From the NCBI GenBank assembly GCA_016776605.1, contig JADHTB010000002.1, positions 256,842-320,841 on the forward strand: a stretch of 64,000 nucleotides of DNA, written 5' to 3'. Shown in pieces: positions 29,360-39,977 of the stretch. Position numbers and translations under genes: made by a program. Origin of the DNA: Alphaproteobacteria bacterium. GTDB lineage: Bacteria; Pseudomonadota; Alphaproteobacteria; GCA-2731375. Below the pieces are notes generated by a model that was given only the letters and a program-made list of their open reading frames with translations, was not told where the DNA came from and did not search any database. How positions within the stretch are numbered: position 1 is the stretch's first letter; each line of letters opens with the position of its first letter.

Positions 29360-30826
29360 TCAACGGCGCCAATAGGCCGGGTTCAGCAGGCTCAGCAAAG
29401 CCAGCAATTCGACCCGGCCGGCCAGCATACCCAGGGCCAGTACATATTTGGCGCCATCGGGCATATCGGCATAACCGGGCGCCGCCGGGACGATGGAATG
29501 AAGGAACGGCCCGGCATTGCTGATCGCAAGCACGGCCGCGACGACAGCCACATCGGCGGGCATACCAAAAAACGCCAACGCCAGCGCGGTTGCCGCTAAC
29601 ACCAGAATCAAAATAAAGAAAAAGCTCCAGACGCTCCAAATTATGGGATTTTGGATGCGCATTTTTCCCAGGCTTAACGGGTGGACGCCATGGGGGTGCG
29701 AAATGCGCCACAATTCCCGCAGCGCCTGTTTGAATAAAATCGCGGCCCGCATCAAACGCATGCCGCCGGTGGTCGATCCCGCGGCACCGCCGACCAGCAC
29801 CAGACCAATAATCAGGATTGGCGCCAATGCCGGGGCGGCCAGGCCGCTGATCCCGGTCTGCCGGTTGCTGAAACCAGTGGTCGTCAGGGCGGAAACGGCC
29901 ACGAATACAGATTCGCGCACATCGGTCACGAAACGCCCTTCCGTACTGCCGATCAGCGCCAGGCCGATGCCCGCAACAACGATCAACACCAGGGCAATGG
30001 CCAGATAATAAACCTCTGCATTTTCTCGGAAGACCCGAAAACGGCCATGAAATACGGCCCAATGCAGGGTGAAATTCATCGCCCCTAATATCATGATGGC
30101 CATTAATGCCAATTCGATGACCGGACTATTAAAGGCGGCGATACCGCCATCGCGCGTACTGAAACCGCCCGTCGAAATAGCGGTGAAAGCATGGCAAAGG
30201 GCGTCGAATGCCGACATGCCGGCCGCCAACAGGGCCAAGGCGCCAAAGAGGGTCAATAGCACGTAAATCCAGAACAGATCTTGCGCGGTCTGCAACATTC
30301 TCGCAGGCTGACTGGCCCCCTCCCCCCGCGGCAGCGCGCTCTGAAAAGCCTCCATGCCGCCGATCCCCAGGTGGGAAATCAGGCTGACGGCGAGGACGAT
30401 GCTCAACAACCCACCACCCCATTGCAGCAAGGCGCGCCACAATAAAATGGCCGGCGGCATATTCTCCAAGCCGTCGAAAACCGTGGCGCCGGTCGTGGTC
30501 AGCCCGGAGATAGCCTCGAAAAACGCATCAATGGGACGTCCGGCGAATCCTGAAAAATGCAATGGGACGGCGCCGAACACGGCCAGAACCAACCAGATCA
30601 GGACCAAAAACATGAACCCTTCACGTTTGCCGAACTGGCCTGCTTCCAGCCTGGTTACCATGGCAAAACCGGCGCCGAAAAAACCGCTCAACACGGCGGA
30701 GGCGGCGAACGTCCAGGCCAGAGACGTGTTGCCGTCGAGCATTGCCGTCAAGGCGGGCAGAAGCATCAAGGCGGCCAATAATACGACCGCCCATCCGAGG
30801 CAATGGAAGACGCTTGTATAGGACAT
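29360..30826 (-). CDS. trkH: Potassium uptake membrane subunit TrkH
   Basis: 488 residues with about ten membrane segments and four pore loops of the Trk/Ktr/HKT family ('AISGLTTTGATVFDGLENMP', 'AFTAISTGGFSTRDGGI', 'AVSALTTTGFSN', 'ISNAGPFLHSIVP'). Inner-membrane K+ channel gated by TrkA, whose gene is 49 bases upstream in the same direction. Confidence 0.94.
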   Translation of the reverse strand: MSYTSVFHCLGWAVVLLAALMLLPALTAMLDGNTSLAWTFAASAVLSGFFGAGFAMVTRLEAGQFGKREGFMFLVLIWLVLAVFGAVPLHFSGFAGRPIDAFFEAISGLTTTGATVFDGLENMPPAILLWRALLQWGGGLLSIVLAVSLISHLGIGGMEAFQSALPRGEGASQPARMLQTAQDLFWIYVLLTLFGALALLAAGMSAFDALCHAFTAISTGGFSTRDGGIAAFNSPVIELALMAIMILGAMNFTLHWAVFHGRFRVFRENAEVYYLAIALVLIVVAGIGLALIGSTEGRFVTDVRESVFVAVSALTTTGFSNRQTGISGLAAPALAPILIIGLVLVGGAAGSTTGGMRLMRAAILFKQALRELWRISHPHGVHPLSLGKMRIQNPIIWSVWSFFFILILVLAATALALAFFGMPADVAVVAAVLAISNAGPFLHSIVPAAPGYADMPDGAKYVLALGMLAGRVELLALLSLLNPAYWRR

Positions 30827-30875
30827 GATTAAGTCGGCTTTGCCTCCCCTTTGCTCGATTTATCCCGACCGGCGA

Positions 30876-32252
30876 TCAGAAAAAATCGAGGCGGACCGAG
30901 AACATTTTTTCAACCTTTTTGACGACATCGGCCAAGGCAAAGATGACCACCCGGTCATGCACCTGGATGATGGTATCGCCACGGGGAATGATCACGCTGT
31001 CACCACGCAACACACCCCCGATGATCACGCCGGCAGGCAGGTTCACTTCGCGCAGAGGCACCCCAACCAGGGGAGAGGTTTCCAGCGCCTCCGCCTCAAT
31101 GACCTCGGCCGCGCCGTCGCGCAGGCTGTGCACCGCCCGTATGCGGCCCCGGCGTACGTGCTGCAGAATGGTTGATACGGTCGAGGCGCGGGGATTGACG
31201 ACAGCATCAATGCCCAACGAGGCCAACAGAGGGCCATATCCGGAATTGTTGATCAACGTTACCGCCCGTTGACAGCCATAGCGTTTGGCCAGAAGCGAGG
31301 CCAGGATATTAACCTCGTCATCGTCGGCGACCGCGACCACGGTTTCGGTATTCGCGGCATTCGCCTCGATCAGTATTTCACTTTCCAGGGCATCGCCATT
31401 GATAACCACGGTGCGCTCCAGCCGCTCGGCCACATATTCCGCCCGTTCCCGGTTCAGTTCCACGATCTTGACCCGAACCGACGGATTCTCCCGTTCCAGA
31501 CTTTCCGCCAGGAACAAGCCAATGTTGCCGCCACCTACGATGATGATCCGCCGGGCCTCTTTCTCTTCGTGGCCGAACAGGCTGAGGGCGCGGCTGACAT
31601 GATCCTTGTCGGCGATAAAGAAAATTTCGTCGCCCACCAGCATCTGATCATCGCCGGTTGGCACCAGTAATTGACCGGCCCGGTCGATGCCCACCACGAT
31701 AATATTCAGATCGGGGAACAACTCGGTCAATTGCCGCAAAGGCGTATCAATGATTGGGCAGTCATCGGACAGGCGCACACCGAGCAGGCGCAACTTGTCG
31801 TCGCCAAAAGGGATCATGTCAAAGGCGCCAGGCACTTCCAGGCGCCGCTTGGCGGAGCGGGCGACTTCCATTTCCGGCGAGATGATCACATCAATGGGCA
31901 TGTGATCGCGGCTGAACAGATCGCGCCAAATTGGGCGAAGATAGCTTTGCGCCCGCACGCGGGCGATCTTGGTCGGCACATTGAACAGGGAGTGGGCAAC
32001 CTGGCAGGCCACCATGTTGACCTCGTCGGCGAAGGTCACGGCAATGATCATATCCGCGTCCTCAGCCCCGGCCGCCTCCAGCACATCGGGTTGCGAGGCA
32101 AAGCCGAGCATGCCATGCACATCCAAGTTGTCATTGATGCGCCTTACCAGTTCCGGCGACTGATCGATCACGGTCACATCATTATGTTCGCCAGAGAGTT
32201 GCCGGGCGATGTTGTAACCGACCTGGCCGGCACCGCAAACGATCACCTTCAT
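30876..32252 (-). CDS. trkA: Potassium uptake NAD-binding subunit TrkA
   Basis: 458 residues with two RCK modules. The first NAD site is 'VIVCGAGQVGYNIARQL' at the N-terminus, the second 'IIIVGGGNIGLFLAESLE' at about 232, each followed by a TrkA-C domain. Cytoplasmic ring that gates TrkH in response to nucleotides. 53 bases after ntrX. Confidence 0.95.
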   Translation of the reverse strand: MKVIVCGAGQVGYNIARQLSGEHNDVTVIDQSPELVRRINDNLDVHGMLGFASQPDVLEAAGAEDADMIIAVTFADEVNMVACQVAHSLFNVPTKIARVRAQSYLRPIWRDLFSRDHMPIDVIISPEMEVARSAKRRLEVPGAFDMIPFGDDKLRLLGVRLSDDCPIIDTPLRQLTELFPDLNIIVVGIDRAGQLLVPTGDDQMLVGDEIFFIADKDHVSRALSLFGHEEKEARRIIIVGGGNIGLFLAESLERENPSVRVKIVELNRERAEYVAERLERTVVINGDALESEILIEANAANTETVVAVADDDEVNILASLLAKRYGCQRAVTLINNSGYGPLLASLGIDAVVNPRASTVSTILQHVRRGRIRAVHSLRDGAAEVIEAEALETSPLVGVPLREVNLPAGVIIGGVLRGDSVIIPRGDTIIQVHDRVVIFALADVVKKVEKMFSVRLDFF

Positions 32253-32305
32253 AATTGGTATCCACTATCAGAATAGGATGGCACGCCGCACCTCATCATT
32301 GCTTG

Positions 32306-33706
32306 TCATGGCCGTGTCGGGATGCTCAGTGATCTCAATTTTCGATGCAGTGCGGAGCGTTCCATACCGACGAATTCCGCAGTGCGGGAAATATTACCAC
32401 CAAAGCGGCCGATTTGGGCCATCAGGTATTCACGTTCAAAAATTTCACGAGCCTCGCGCAACGGCAATGACATAACCTCGGTTTCACCATTGTCGCGCAA
32501 TGCCGTTGGCGTTGGCGACCTGATGTCCATTGGCAACATGTCCAGAGAAATGGTTGCCTCGTTACCCTGGGCCATAATTACCAGATTTTCGACGATATTG
32601 CGAAGCTGACGCACATTACCCGGCCAGTCATGACTTTGCAGCGCGGCCATGGCATCGACCGATACCAGGCGCGGCGAGAGGCCAAGGGTTTCAGCGGAGC
32701 GGTTCATGAAATGCTCCACTAAAATCGGAATATCCAGCGGCCGCTCTCTTAGCGGCGGCACCTCGAGCGGTACGACGTTGAGGCGATGGTACAGATCTTC
32801 GCGGAAATGCCCGTTTGCGATCTCGTCCCGCAGATCGCGGGTGGAGGAACAAATTACACGGACATCCACTGTGACATAATTCGTGCCGCCGACCCGCTGA
32901 AAGCTTTGATCCACCAGGACGCGCAATATCTTGGCCTGGCTTTCCAGCGGCATATCCGCGATTTCATCCAAAAATAAAGTGCCGCCATGGGCGCGTTCAA
33001 AAACGCCAACCCTATCGGGGGCGGCCGCGCCATCACCATCGATGCTGGGGCCACTCTGACGCTCCACCCCAAAAAGTTCAATTTCCAGCCGTTCCGGCGC
33101 CATGGTCGCGGCGTTTAGGACTACAAAGGCACCCCGATCCCGGTTTGACTGCGCATGCAGGGCGCGGGCGACCACTTCCTTGCCGGCGCCCGCCGGGCCG
33201 CTAATCATGACACGGCTGCCGGTTGGGGCGACTTTTTCGATCGCGGCCCGCATGGCGGTAATCGCCTGACTATTGCCAATAACCTCGTTTTCCGGACCGG
33301 CGCGCCGGCGCAATTCCTTATTTTCCCGGGTCAGTCTGGCGGCCTCGGTAGCGCGTTGCACGATCAGCAACAGGCGGTCCGTTTCAAACGGCTTTTCGAT
33401 GAAATCATAGGCTCCCAATTTGATCGCATGCACCGCCGTTTCGATGTTGCCATGACCAGAGATCATCACCACGGGCACATCGTCGTGCTGGGCCCGTATC
33501 TCCTGTAAAATTTCGATGCCATCAAGTTTGCTGCCCCGTAGCCAAATATCCAGGATCACCAAAGATGGCCGGCGCAAGGCAACCGCGGCCAGGGCCTGTT
33601 TGTCCGTGGCGGCCAAGCGCGTCTCATAACCTTCATCGATCAAAATTCCCGAGATTAATTCGCGAATATCCGACTCGTCATCAACGATTAAGATGTCACG
33701 CGCCAT
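32306..33706 (-). CDS. ntrX: Response regulator NtrX
   Basis: 466 residues: receiver domain with phosphorylation site D53 ('VILDIWLRG'), AAA+ domain with Walker A 'GPAGAGKEVV' and '[12 protein letters not shown]', and a C-terminal Fis-type helix-turn-helix ('NISRTAEFVGMERSALHRKL'). Where sigma54 activators have GAFTGA, this protein has 'FGVERQSGPSIDG', so it is unlikely to activate sigma54, as known for NtrX. The start at 33706 (MARDILIVDDE) overlaps ntrY by 11 bases; 17 upstream codons are rejected. Confidence 0.93.
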   Translation of the reverse strand: MARDILIVDDESDIRELISGILIDEGYETRLAATDKQALAAVALRRPSLVILDIWLRGSKLDGIEILQEIRAQHDDVPVVMISGHGNIETAVHAIKLGAYDFIEKPFETDRLLLIVQRATEAARLTRENKELRRRAGPENEVIGNSQAITAMRAAIEKVAPTGSRVMISGPAGAGKEVVARALHAQSNRDRGAFVVLNAATMAPERLEIELFGVERQSGPSIDGDGAAAPDRVGVFERAHGGTLFLDEIADMPLESQAKILRVLVDQSFQRVGGTNYVTVDVRVICSSTRDLRDEIANGHFREDLYHRLNVVPLEVPPLRERPLDIPILVEHFMNRSAETLGLSPRLVSVDAMAALQSHDWPGNVRQLRNIVENLVIMAQGNEATISLDMLPMDIRSPTPTALRDNGETEVMSLPLREAREIFEREYLMAQIGRFGGNISRTAEFVGMERSALHRKLRSLSIPTRP

Positions 33707-35978
33707 ACTCAACCCCACTCCCGTCCGTTTCTTCGTAGCCAGCTTGCCGCGTTCCATCGGCTAAGGGAAAGCTTAGATGAATTTTCGCGCCGCCGCCGTC
33801 AGCGTCATCCAGACGCATCCGCCCACCGTGCTCTTCCATGATTTTTTTCACGATAGCCAAGCCCAGTCCGGTGCCTTTTTCCCGATTGGTGACATACGGC
33901 TCGGTTAGGCGCTCCCGTCCTTCCGCCGGCAAACCTATGCCATTGTCTCGAATTTCCAATATCGCATTTGGCCCGTCCGTGAACACCGTCACTTCGACGA
34001 TACCAGGCGGAAGGCCACGGTCATCGGTCACCGGGCGGGCGGCAATCGCCTCCTGGGCGTTTTGCAGCAGGTTGGTCAGCAATCGGTTCAAATGCTGCAT
34101 ATCGCAACGGATTTCCACGGCGCTATCGGGCAAATGCATCCGGTAGTCGATATCATTATGGGCGAAGTCTTCCGCAAACGTCGCCGTACGCACGATCTCG
34201 GACAAATTTTCGAACTTCATCTCGGCCGCCGGCATGCGCGCGAAGGCGGAAAATTCATCGACCATGCGGCCAATATCGGCGACCTGCCGAATGATGGTAT
34301 CGGTGCATTGGACAAAGACCTCTGGTTCGGCGGTTATTTGCTTGAGGTATTTTCGCTTTAGCCGTTCCGCCGACAGTTGGATGGGGGTCAATGGATTCTT
34401 GATCTCGTGGGCGATGCGCCGGGCCACGTCCGCCCAGGCAGCGGTGCGCTGTGCCGTGACCAACTCGGTAACATCATCGAAAGTGACGATGGCGCCAAAG
34501 GGTTGATCATCGGTGCGCTCCTCCGTCCGGTCGCTGCCGATACGCACCATGAAGGTACGCCGATGCCCCTTACGAATAAGGGAAACTTCCCCTTCCACGA
34601 TCCTGCCAGGCCTACGGCGGGCCTGCTGCAGCAGCACGGTCATTTCCGGCACCGCGTCGGTAAAGGGTTTGCCGGTCAAATCTTTGACCGTTGATTCCAA
34701 CAAGGTCGCGGCTGAACTATTGGGAAGCGTGATAATCCCATCCCCATTCAGGCCGACAACGCCGGCGGATACGCCGCTCAACACGCCTTCGGTAAAGCGT
34801 CGGCGACGGTCCATACGCTGGTTCGCCGCCACCAGTTCCTCGCGCTGTTCGGACAATTGGCCCGCCATGCGATTAAAGGCCCGGCTGAGAGAGCCGATTT
34901 CATCATGGTCGTCGCCTTCCTCTACCCTGGTTGAAAGATCGCCGTCGCGTATCCTTTCCGCCGCCACCATCAGGCCGCGGATCGGGTCGACCAGACGATT
35001 GGCAAAGGTCAAGCCAAGCCAGATAGCCGCCATTAACAACAACAAGGCGACCACGATAAAAATCAGCGCCGAGGTCAATTGAATATCCGTCCGCGCGCCT
35101 TCCAGCGCTTCGTATTCACGGACCACGGCGCGGGTGGTTTCCACGTGGTTCAGCACCCGCGGGTCGACAAAACGGGCGACGTATAAATAGGCGTCAAGAA
35201 AGCCATCCAGGCGCAACAACGCGCGGACCTGATCGTCCCGGTCGTTGGCAAAGATAACCGGATCGCTGCGCGAGGCGGCTTCAATGCGGCTCAAGGGCAA
35301 TTCGTCGAACGCGGCGCTGACACTCAGGTAGGTTCGGCCCAAAATCATGCCATTGCTGTTGAACACCGTGGCCTCGCTCAACGATCTGCGCGAGGCCTGG
35401 ATCGCAAGGAAACGGGAAAACTGTTGTTTATTACGACCCAGACGGGGTGCCATACGGTCGATATCGTTGGCCATGGCCAGAATATCGGCGCGAATTATGT
35501 GGCGATGTTCCGAGACATAGGCCTCGGCCACGGCAAGGGATTCTCCTACCGCCGTGCGAACCCTGTCGCTGAACCACGACTGCATGCCAAGATAAAAGAA
35601 GACGGCTGAAAACAGGGCGACGATAATAGCCGGGGTCACCGCCACCAGGCTGAACATGGCGACGAAGCGCGTGTGCAGGCGCGAGCCCGCCGAACCAGCC
35701 CGGCGCGCCACCCACAACTGCACCAGATGCCGTGCAATTAACGCCCCAAGAGACAGCACCAATACCAGATCGATGATTAACAAGATCAGCACGACCCGTG
35801 GGTTCGGTGTCTGTGGCGCCGAACCCGTCCAGGCCGTGTATGTGGTCAAGCCGGACGCGAACGCCGCCAGCGCCAAAGCGAAGGGCAGTTTGCCGCTCAT
35901 GCTCACCTGTCGGGCCCAAGGCACGAAGGTATCGGCAAAGGCGGCTTCCAGGCGGCTCCGTTCGTTGGTTTCAACCAT
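33696..35978 (-). CDS. ntrY: Membrane sensor kinase NtrY
   Basis: 760 residues. N-terminal membrane segments (about 30-140), a periplasmic/extracytoplasmic region, another membrane helix near 300, HAMP ('ANRLVDPIRGLMVAAERI'), PAS, then HisKA with 'RRIAHEIKNPLTPIQLSAER' and HATPase ('EIRDNGIGLP', 'GTGLGLAIVKKIM'). Pairs with NtrX in nitrogen/redox control. The ATG at 35978 is chosen; an in-frame TTG at 35993 lies inside a decayed repeat element that supplies most of the upstream region. Confidence 0.93.
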   Translation of the reverse strand: MVETNERSRLEAAFADTFVPWARQVSMSGKLPFALALAAFASGLTTYTAWTGSAPQTPNPRVVLILLIIDLVLVLSLGALIARHLVQLWVARRAGSAGSRLHTRFVAMFSLVAVTPAIIVALFSAVFFYLGMQSWFSDRVRTAVGESLAVAEAYVSEHRHIIRADILAMANDIDRMAPRLGRNKQQFSRFLAIQASRRSLSEATVFNSNGMILGRTYLSVSAAFDELPLSRIEAASRSDPVIFANDRDDQVRALLRLDGFLDAYLYVARFVDPRVLNHVETTRAVVREYEALEGARTDIQLTSALIFIVVALLLLMAAIWLGLTFANRLVDPIRGLMVAAERIRDGDLSTRVEEGDDHDEIGSLSRAFNRMAGQLSEQREELVAANQRMDRRRRFTEGVLSGVSAGVVGLNGDGIITLPNSSAATLLESTVKDLTGKPFTDAVPEMTVLLQQARRRPGRIVEGEVSLIRKGHRRTFMVRIGSDRTEERTDDQPFGAIVTFDDVTELVTAQRTAAWADVARRIAHEIKNPLTPIQLSAERLKRKYLKQITAEPEVFVQCTDTIIRQVADIGRMVDEFSAFARMPAAEMKFENLSEIVRTATFAEDFAHNDIDYRMHLPDSAVEIRCDMQHLNRLLTNLLQNAQEAIAARPVTDDRGLPPGIVEVTVFTDGPNAILEIRDNGIGLPAEGRERLTEPYVTNREKGTGLGLAIVKKIMEEHGGRMRLDDADGGGAKIHLSFPLADGTRQAGYEETDGSGVEYGA

Positions 35979-35984
35979 GGGACT

Positions 35985-36092
35985 CAAGGGCAATTTTCAA
36001 TTGCTTAAAATCGCTGTCGCAACTTAAGTGATTGGTTCAATTGCTCTTCCTAAAAAGAGTCGGGGGACATTTGGATTAAATCTGCGCTCGAG
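35985..36092. repeat. Decayed copy of the 103-bp element (B type, inverted)
   Basis: Aligns with the reverse complement of the copy at 45793: a shared core ACTTAAGTGATTGGTTCAAT, then TTGCTCT..AAGAGT and a final TGCGCTCGAG in place of TGCGCTCTAG. The ends are mutated (no intact TAGAGC). It fills most of the 148-base gap between ntrC and ntrY, ending 7 bases from the ntrY ATG. Confidence 0.7.
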
Positions 36093-36126
36093 TTCGATGA
36101 CATAGAGAATCTGTGGCAATTATGCA

Positions 36127-37599
36127 TCAGTTCAAGCCGCGCACCACCTGAATATCGAGTTCCTTGATCTTTTTTCTTAGAGTATTGCGGTTTAGGCCCA
36201 GTAATTCCGCCGCACGAATTTGATTGCCGCGGGTGGCGGACAGACATAATTGGATCAGTGGACGTTCAACCTCATGCAGCACGCGGTCATATAGACCGGC
36301 CGGTGGCAGACTATCGCCATGGGCCTGGAAATAGCGCGCCAGATGCAGCTCAACCGAGGCGCCAATGCTATCGCCGGTCACGCGGCCGTCGCCATCGCTT
36401 TGCTCGGATGCGCCCATCCCCCCGGCGCCCATGGTCATCAAGCTCAGCTCTGCCTCCACCACCTCCCTTTCGATCACATCTTCGGGATAAAGCGCGACGA
36501 GGCGTTGGATCAAATTCTCCAGTTCCCGCACATTTCCGGGCCAGGCGTGGGTCCGCAATTGGTCTAATGCCGCCTGGGTAAGCCGTTTTGCCGGCAGACC
36601 GGCCGCCTCTGCCCGGCTCAGAAAATGGCGCGCCAGATCGGGAACATCCTCGGTTCTTTCCCGTAGCGGCGGCATACGCATGGGCACGACGTTCAGGCGA
36701 TAGTATAAATCTTCACGAAACAGGCCCTGGCGGATGAGTTGCTGCAGGTCCTGGTTGGTGGCGGCAATTATGCGGGCGTTGGCACGGATCGGCGTGCGGC
36801 CACCCACCGTGCTGTACTCGCCTTGTTGCAAAACCCGCAGCAGACGGGTCTGTGCCTCGGACGGCATGTCACCAATCTCGTCCAGAAACAGCGTCCCCCC
36901 TTCGGCCAATTCAAAGTGCCCCGGGTTGCGCGTGGTGGCGCCGGTAAAGGCGCCCTTTTCATGCCCGAATAATTCGCTTTCGATTAAATCCCGTGGAATC
37001 GCCGCCATGTTGATGGCCACAAACGGACCATTGCGCCGCTTGCCATAGTCGTGCAGGGCACGGGCGACCAATTCCTTGCCGGTGCCCGATTCACCGGAAA
37101 TCATCACGGTCAGATCCGTCTGCATGAGCCGGGCCAGGGTGCGATAGATTTCCTGCATGGCGGTTGACCGGCCGATAACGGGCAGACCCTCCTCTCCCTC
37201 GTCCGGTTTGATGGCGCTACCCGCCAGTTGCCCCCTGCTGGCCAAGGCGCGCTGTACCACGTTGACCAATTCCTTCAGATCGAATGGCTTGGGCAGATAT
37301 TCATGGGCCCCCCGTTCGGCTGCCTTGATGGCCGTTAAAATGGTTGATTGCGCGCTCATCACAACGACCGGCAAATCAGGCCGCATTTTTTTGATCCGCG
37401 GCAATAAATCCAAGCCATTCTCATCGGGCATGACAACATCCGTAATGACCAGATCCCCCTGGCCATCGCCGATCCAACGCCACAAAGTTGCTGCATTGGC
37501 GGTCGAGCGGACTTCATAACCAGCCCGGCCCAAGGCTTGATCCAACACCGTGCGAATGGCGCCGTCATCATCGGCAATCAGTATGGTACCGCGGCTCAT
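36127..37599 (-). CDS. ntrC: Nitrogen regulator NtrC
   Basis: 490 residues: receiver domain (D54 in '[12 protein letters not shown]'), sigma54-activator AAA+ domain with '[10 protein letters not shown]', the sigma54-contact loop '[10 protein letters not shown]', '[20 protein letters not shown]', and a C-terminal Fis-type helix-turn-helix ('[20 protein letters not shown]'). Activates nitrogen-scavenging genes from sigma54 promoters. The open frame extends 52 codons further into ntrB, but homology starts at [12 protein letters not shown], so 37599 is used (7 bases after the ntrB stop). Confidence 0.95.
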   Translation of the reverse strand: MSRGTILIADDDGAIRTVLDQALGRAGYEVRSTANAATLWRWIGDGQGDLVITDVVMPDENGLDLLPRIKKMRPDLPVVVMSAQSTILTAIKAAERGAHEYLPKPFDLKELVNVVQRALASRGQLAGSAIKPDEGEEGLPVIGRSTAMQEIYRTLARLMQTDLTVMISGESGTGKELVARALHDYGKRRNGPFVAINMAAIPRDLIESELFGHEKGAFTGATTRNPGHFELAEGGTLFLDEIGDMPSEAQTRLLRVLQQGEYSTVGGRTPIRANARIIAATNQDLQQLIRQGLFREDLYYRLNVVPMRMPPLRERTEDVPDLARHFLSRAEAAGLPAKRLTQAALDQLRTHAWPGNVRELENLIQRLVALYPEDVIEREVVEAELSLMTMGAGGMGASEQSDGDGRVTGDSIGASVELHLARYFQAHGDSLPPAGLYDRVLHEVERPLIQLCLSATRGNQIRAAELLGLNRNTLRKKIKELDIQVVRGLN

Positions 37600-37606
37600 G
37601 ATTTTC

Positions 37607-38713
37607 TTACCTTTCATCCATGGGCAGCATGACGCGAAATTGTGTGCCCCTGGCGACCTCCGCGCATTCCACCACGCCGCCATGATCGTCCACCACCTTT
37701 GCCACCAGCGCCAAACCCAGGCCCGACCCCTGGGCCTTGTTGCTAACAAAGGCATCGAACAAATAGGGTCTGATATCGTCAGCCACGCCGGGGCCGTTAT
37801 CGTGCACGGCGATTTCGATTGGCAATTTCATGCGGCTCTGACTGCCGGGCACCGAAAGGCGCAGACCATGGCGGTAAGCCGTGCTTAGAGCGATTTCCCC
37901 ACCTTTGGCCGGGGCGGCTTCGGCGGCGTTCTTGATCAGGTTCAGGAAAACTTGAACCAGTTGATCGAAATTGCCCAACACGGGCGGAATGGACGGATCA
38001 TAATTCTCCTTGAAACGGATGTTTTTGGCAAAGCCGCTTTGCGCGACCTGCCGCACCCGCTCCAAAACACGGTGAATGTTAACCGGCTGCCTCTCCGTGG
38101 GCCTGTCCGAAAACATTTCCATGCGCTCGACGATGCCAACGATACGATCGGTCTCGTCACAGATCAGGCGCGTGAGCACCCGATCATCGTTATTAGCATT
38201 CTGTTCCAACAATTGCGCGGCGCCGCGAATACCACTTAGCGGATTTTTTACTTCGTGGGCCAGCATGGCCGCCATACCGGTTACCGAACGCGCCGCGCCG
38301 CGGTGGGTCAACTGGCGGTCCATTTTCGAGGCGATGCTGTTTTCCCGCAGGGACAGAACGATGCAGGCAGGTGTTTCGACCACCGGCGAGGCCGTGATAT
38401 CCACCAGGCGCGAGCCTATTCGAGGCGTGCCCAGGTCCAAGCCATATTCCGAAATGATCGCCGCGTTTTGCCGGGCTTCCCGCACCAGGCTTTGCGCCGG
38501 ACTGCCAAAAGGCAATAGATCGCTCAAATGACCGCGGCAAAGTTGCGTGGCACCGGTGGCAAAGAACTGTTCCGCGCTGGGATTGGCATAGATCACCCTA
38601 TCGTCCCCATCCAGCAGCAAAATAGGATGGGGAAGGGCGTTGAGAATTGTTTCCATCGCAATGCTGTGAGACGAAGGCGCGGGCGTCTCTTTTCCGGGTG
38701 CCAAGGCTGTCAT
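37607..38713 (-). CDS. ntrB: Nitrogen sensor kinase NtrB
   Basis: 368 residues, cytoplasmic. PAS domain (about 20-120; '[20 protein letters not shown]'), HisKA with H153 in '[20 protein letters not shown]', and HATPase ('[11 protein letters not shown]', '[18 protein letters not shown]'). Phosphorylates or dephosphorylates NtrC under PII control. The start overlaps the dusB stop (TGATG). Confidence 0.95.
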   Translation of the reverse strand: MTALAPGKETPAPSSHSIAMETILNALPHPILLLDGDDRVIYANPSAEQFFATGATQLCRGHLSDLLPFGSPAQSLVREARQNAAIISEYGLDLGTPRIGSRLVDITASPVVETPACIVLSLRENSIASKMDRQLTHRGAARSVTGMAAMLAHEVKNPLSGIRGAAQLLEQNANNDDRVLTRLICDETDRIVGIVERMEMFSDRPTERQPVNIHRVLERVRQVAQSGFAKNIRFKENYDPSIPPVLGNFDQLVQVFLNLIKNAAEAAPAKGGEIALSTAYRHGLRLSVPGSQSRMKLPIEIAVHDNGPGVADDIRPYLFDAFVSNKAQGSGLGLALVAKVVDDHGGVVECAEVARGTQFRVMLPMDER

Positions 38714-39699
38714 CAGGCCGCCTCCCGCTGCATCGCCTGCTCGTACAGGTCCATAATGTTTTGCATCACCGCGCCGCTGTTGTCCTGGCGCAAGACCTGG
38801 CGCCGACCCTGCTTGGCCAGCCCAAGGCGCTCTAAATAGCGGTTCACATGCTTACGGGCGATACGCAGGCCCCGCTCATCGCCATAATGCGCCAAAATCG
38901 CCAGATAATGGGCTATGACGGTGTCGCGCTGCGTCGCCAAATCAGGATCGGCAAGACGCTCAGCCGTCTTCAGGTAATGGCGCACCTGGGCGGGAAACCA
39001 GGGCCGGCCAAAGGCGCCACGTCCCACCATCACCCCATCGGCGCCGGAGCGCGCCAGCATGGCGGCGGCATCTTCCGGCCGAACTACGTCACCGTTAGCA
39101 ATAACAGGAATATCGACCGCCTGCTTGACCTTGGCAATGAAGTCCCAATCCGCTTTGCCGTCATAAAATTGACAGCGGGTTCGGCCGTGCACCGTAATCA
39201 TTGCGATCCCGGCGGATTGTGCCCGCGCCGCCAGTGCCGGGGCATTACGCTGATCAATATCCCAGCCCGTGCGCATTTTTAATGTCACTGGAATATCTAC
39301 CGCACCGACAACCGCCTCGATCAGGCGCAGGGCCAGATCCTCGTCCCGCATCAGGGCGGAGCCGGCGCTGCCGCCCACCACTTTCTTTACCGGGCAGCCC
39401 ATATTGATATCAATGACATCAACGCCTTGATCTTGATTTAGCCGGGCCGCCCGCGCCATGGCATCGGGCAGGCAACCGGCCAATTGAACCACGCGCAAGC
39501 CTTCATCGGGCCCCGAGATCGCCCGTTCCCGGGAAAGCCGATTGCCGCTGACAACGCCGACCGAGGCGATCATTTCGCTGACCGCCATATCAACACCGAA
39601 ACCGGCGACCAGCCGCCGAAAGGGCAGATCGGTGATACCGGACATGGGCGCCAATATGACTGGTTGATCGAGGCGGGTGGATCCCAGTTGTATGCTCAT
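38713..39699 (-). CDS. dusB: tRNA-dihydrouridine synthase (NifR3/DusB)
   Basis: 328 residues. FMN-dependent TIM barrel that reduces uridines in the tRNA D-loop: '[18 protein letters not shown]', '[20 protein letters not shown]', 'TLKMRTGWD', '[14 protein letters not shown]' and '[17 protein letters not shown]'. The dusB(nifR3)-ntrB-ntrC order is a hallmark of alphaproteobacteria. The ATG at 39699 is preferred to a TTG five codons upstream. Confidence 0.94.
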   Translation of the reverse strand: MSIQLGSTRLDQPVILAPMSGITDLPFRRLVAGFGVDMAVSEMIASVGVVSGNRLSRERAISGPDEGLRVVQLAGCLPDAMARAARLNQDQGVDVIDINMGCPVKKVVGGSAGSALMRDEDLALRLIEAVVGAVDIPVTLKMRTGWDIDQRNAPALAARAQSAGIAMITVHGRTRCQFYDGKADWDFIAKVKQAVDIPVIANGDVVRPEDAAAMLARSGADGVMVGRGAFGRPWFPAQVRHYLKTAERLADPDLATQRDTVIAHYLAILAHYGDERGLRIARKHVNRYLERLGLAKQGRRQVLRQDNSGAVMQNIMDLYEQAMQREAA

Positions 39700-39834
39700 C
39701 AAATAGGCATTCAAAATTAATGGCGGGTGATGCTTAATTTTCAGGCAATATATGGCAAATCCGTGACGAAAGCCACGGAAAAATCAACTCAATTGATCAG
39801 CATAACCTGCTGTTCACCACCCGCCGAACGCACA

Positions 39835-39875
39835 ACGAAAGGGTGCGCGAAGGCTTAATGGCCCCCGCGCACCCT
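39835..39875 (-). terminator. Terminator of the beta-propeller gene
   Basis: A 10-bp stem AGGGTGCGCG / CGCGCACCCT (39840-39849 with 39866-39875), 16-base loop, followed on the minus strand by TTTCGTTGTG. It is separated from the gene's stop codon by the 103-bp element, which was probably inserted between stop and terminator. Confidence 0.6.
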
Positions 39876-39977
39876 AGAGTATTTTCATTCTGAAGATGCT
39901 CAGATCTTTAGAATTAGAGCAATTTTTCCAATCACGTAGAACCGCTTCGCGATTCTCATCAATTCGGAACTGCTCTA
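39875..39977. repeat. 103-bp palindromic mobile element, copy A2
   Basis: TAGAGT...CTGCTCTA, flanked as CCCTAG...CTAGTG, so the empty site would read CCCTAGTG. About 92% identical to the copy at 5871 and the same length. On the minus strand its last three bases are the TAG stop codon of the beta-propeller gene. Confidence 0.9.

Noticed and set aside
32306-33706. NtrX as a damaged sigma54 activator because GAFTGA is missing
   Set aside because: Absence of GAFTGA is the normal state for NtrX proteins of alphaproteobacteria, so it is not a lesion.
37600-37755. 52-codon N-terminal extension of NtrC
   Set aside because: It overlaps the end of ntrB, is Trp/Arg-rich out-of-frame sequence and has no similarity to receiver domains; homology begins at [12 protein letters not shown].
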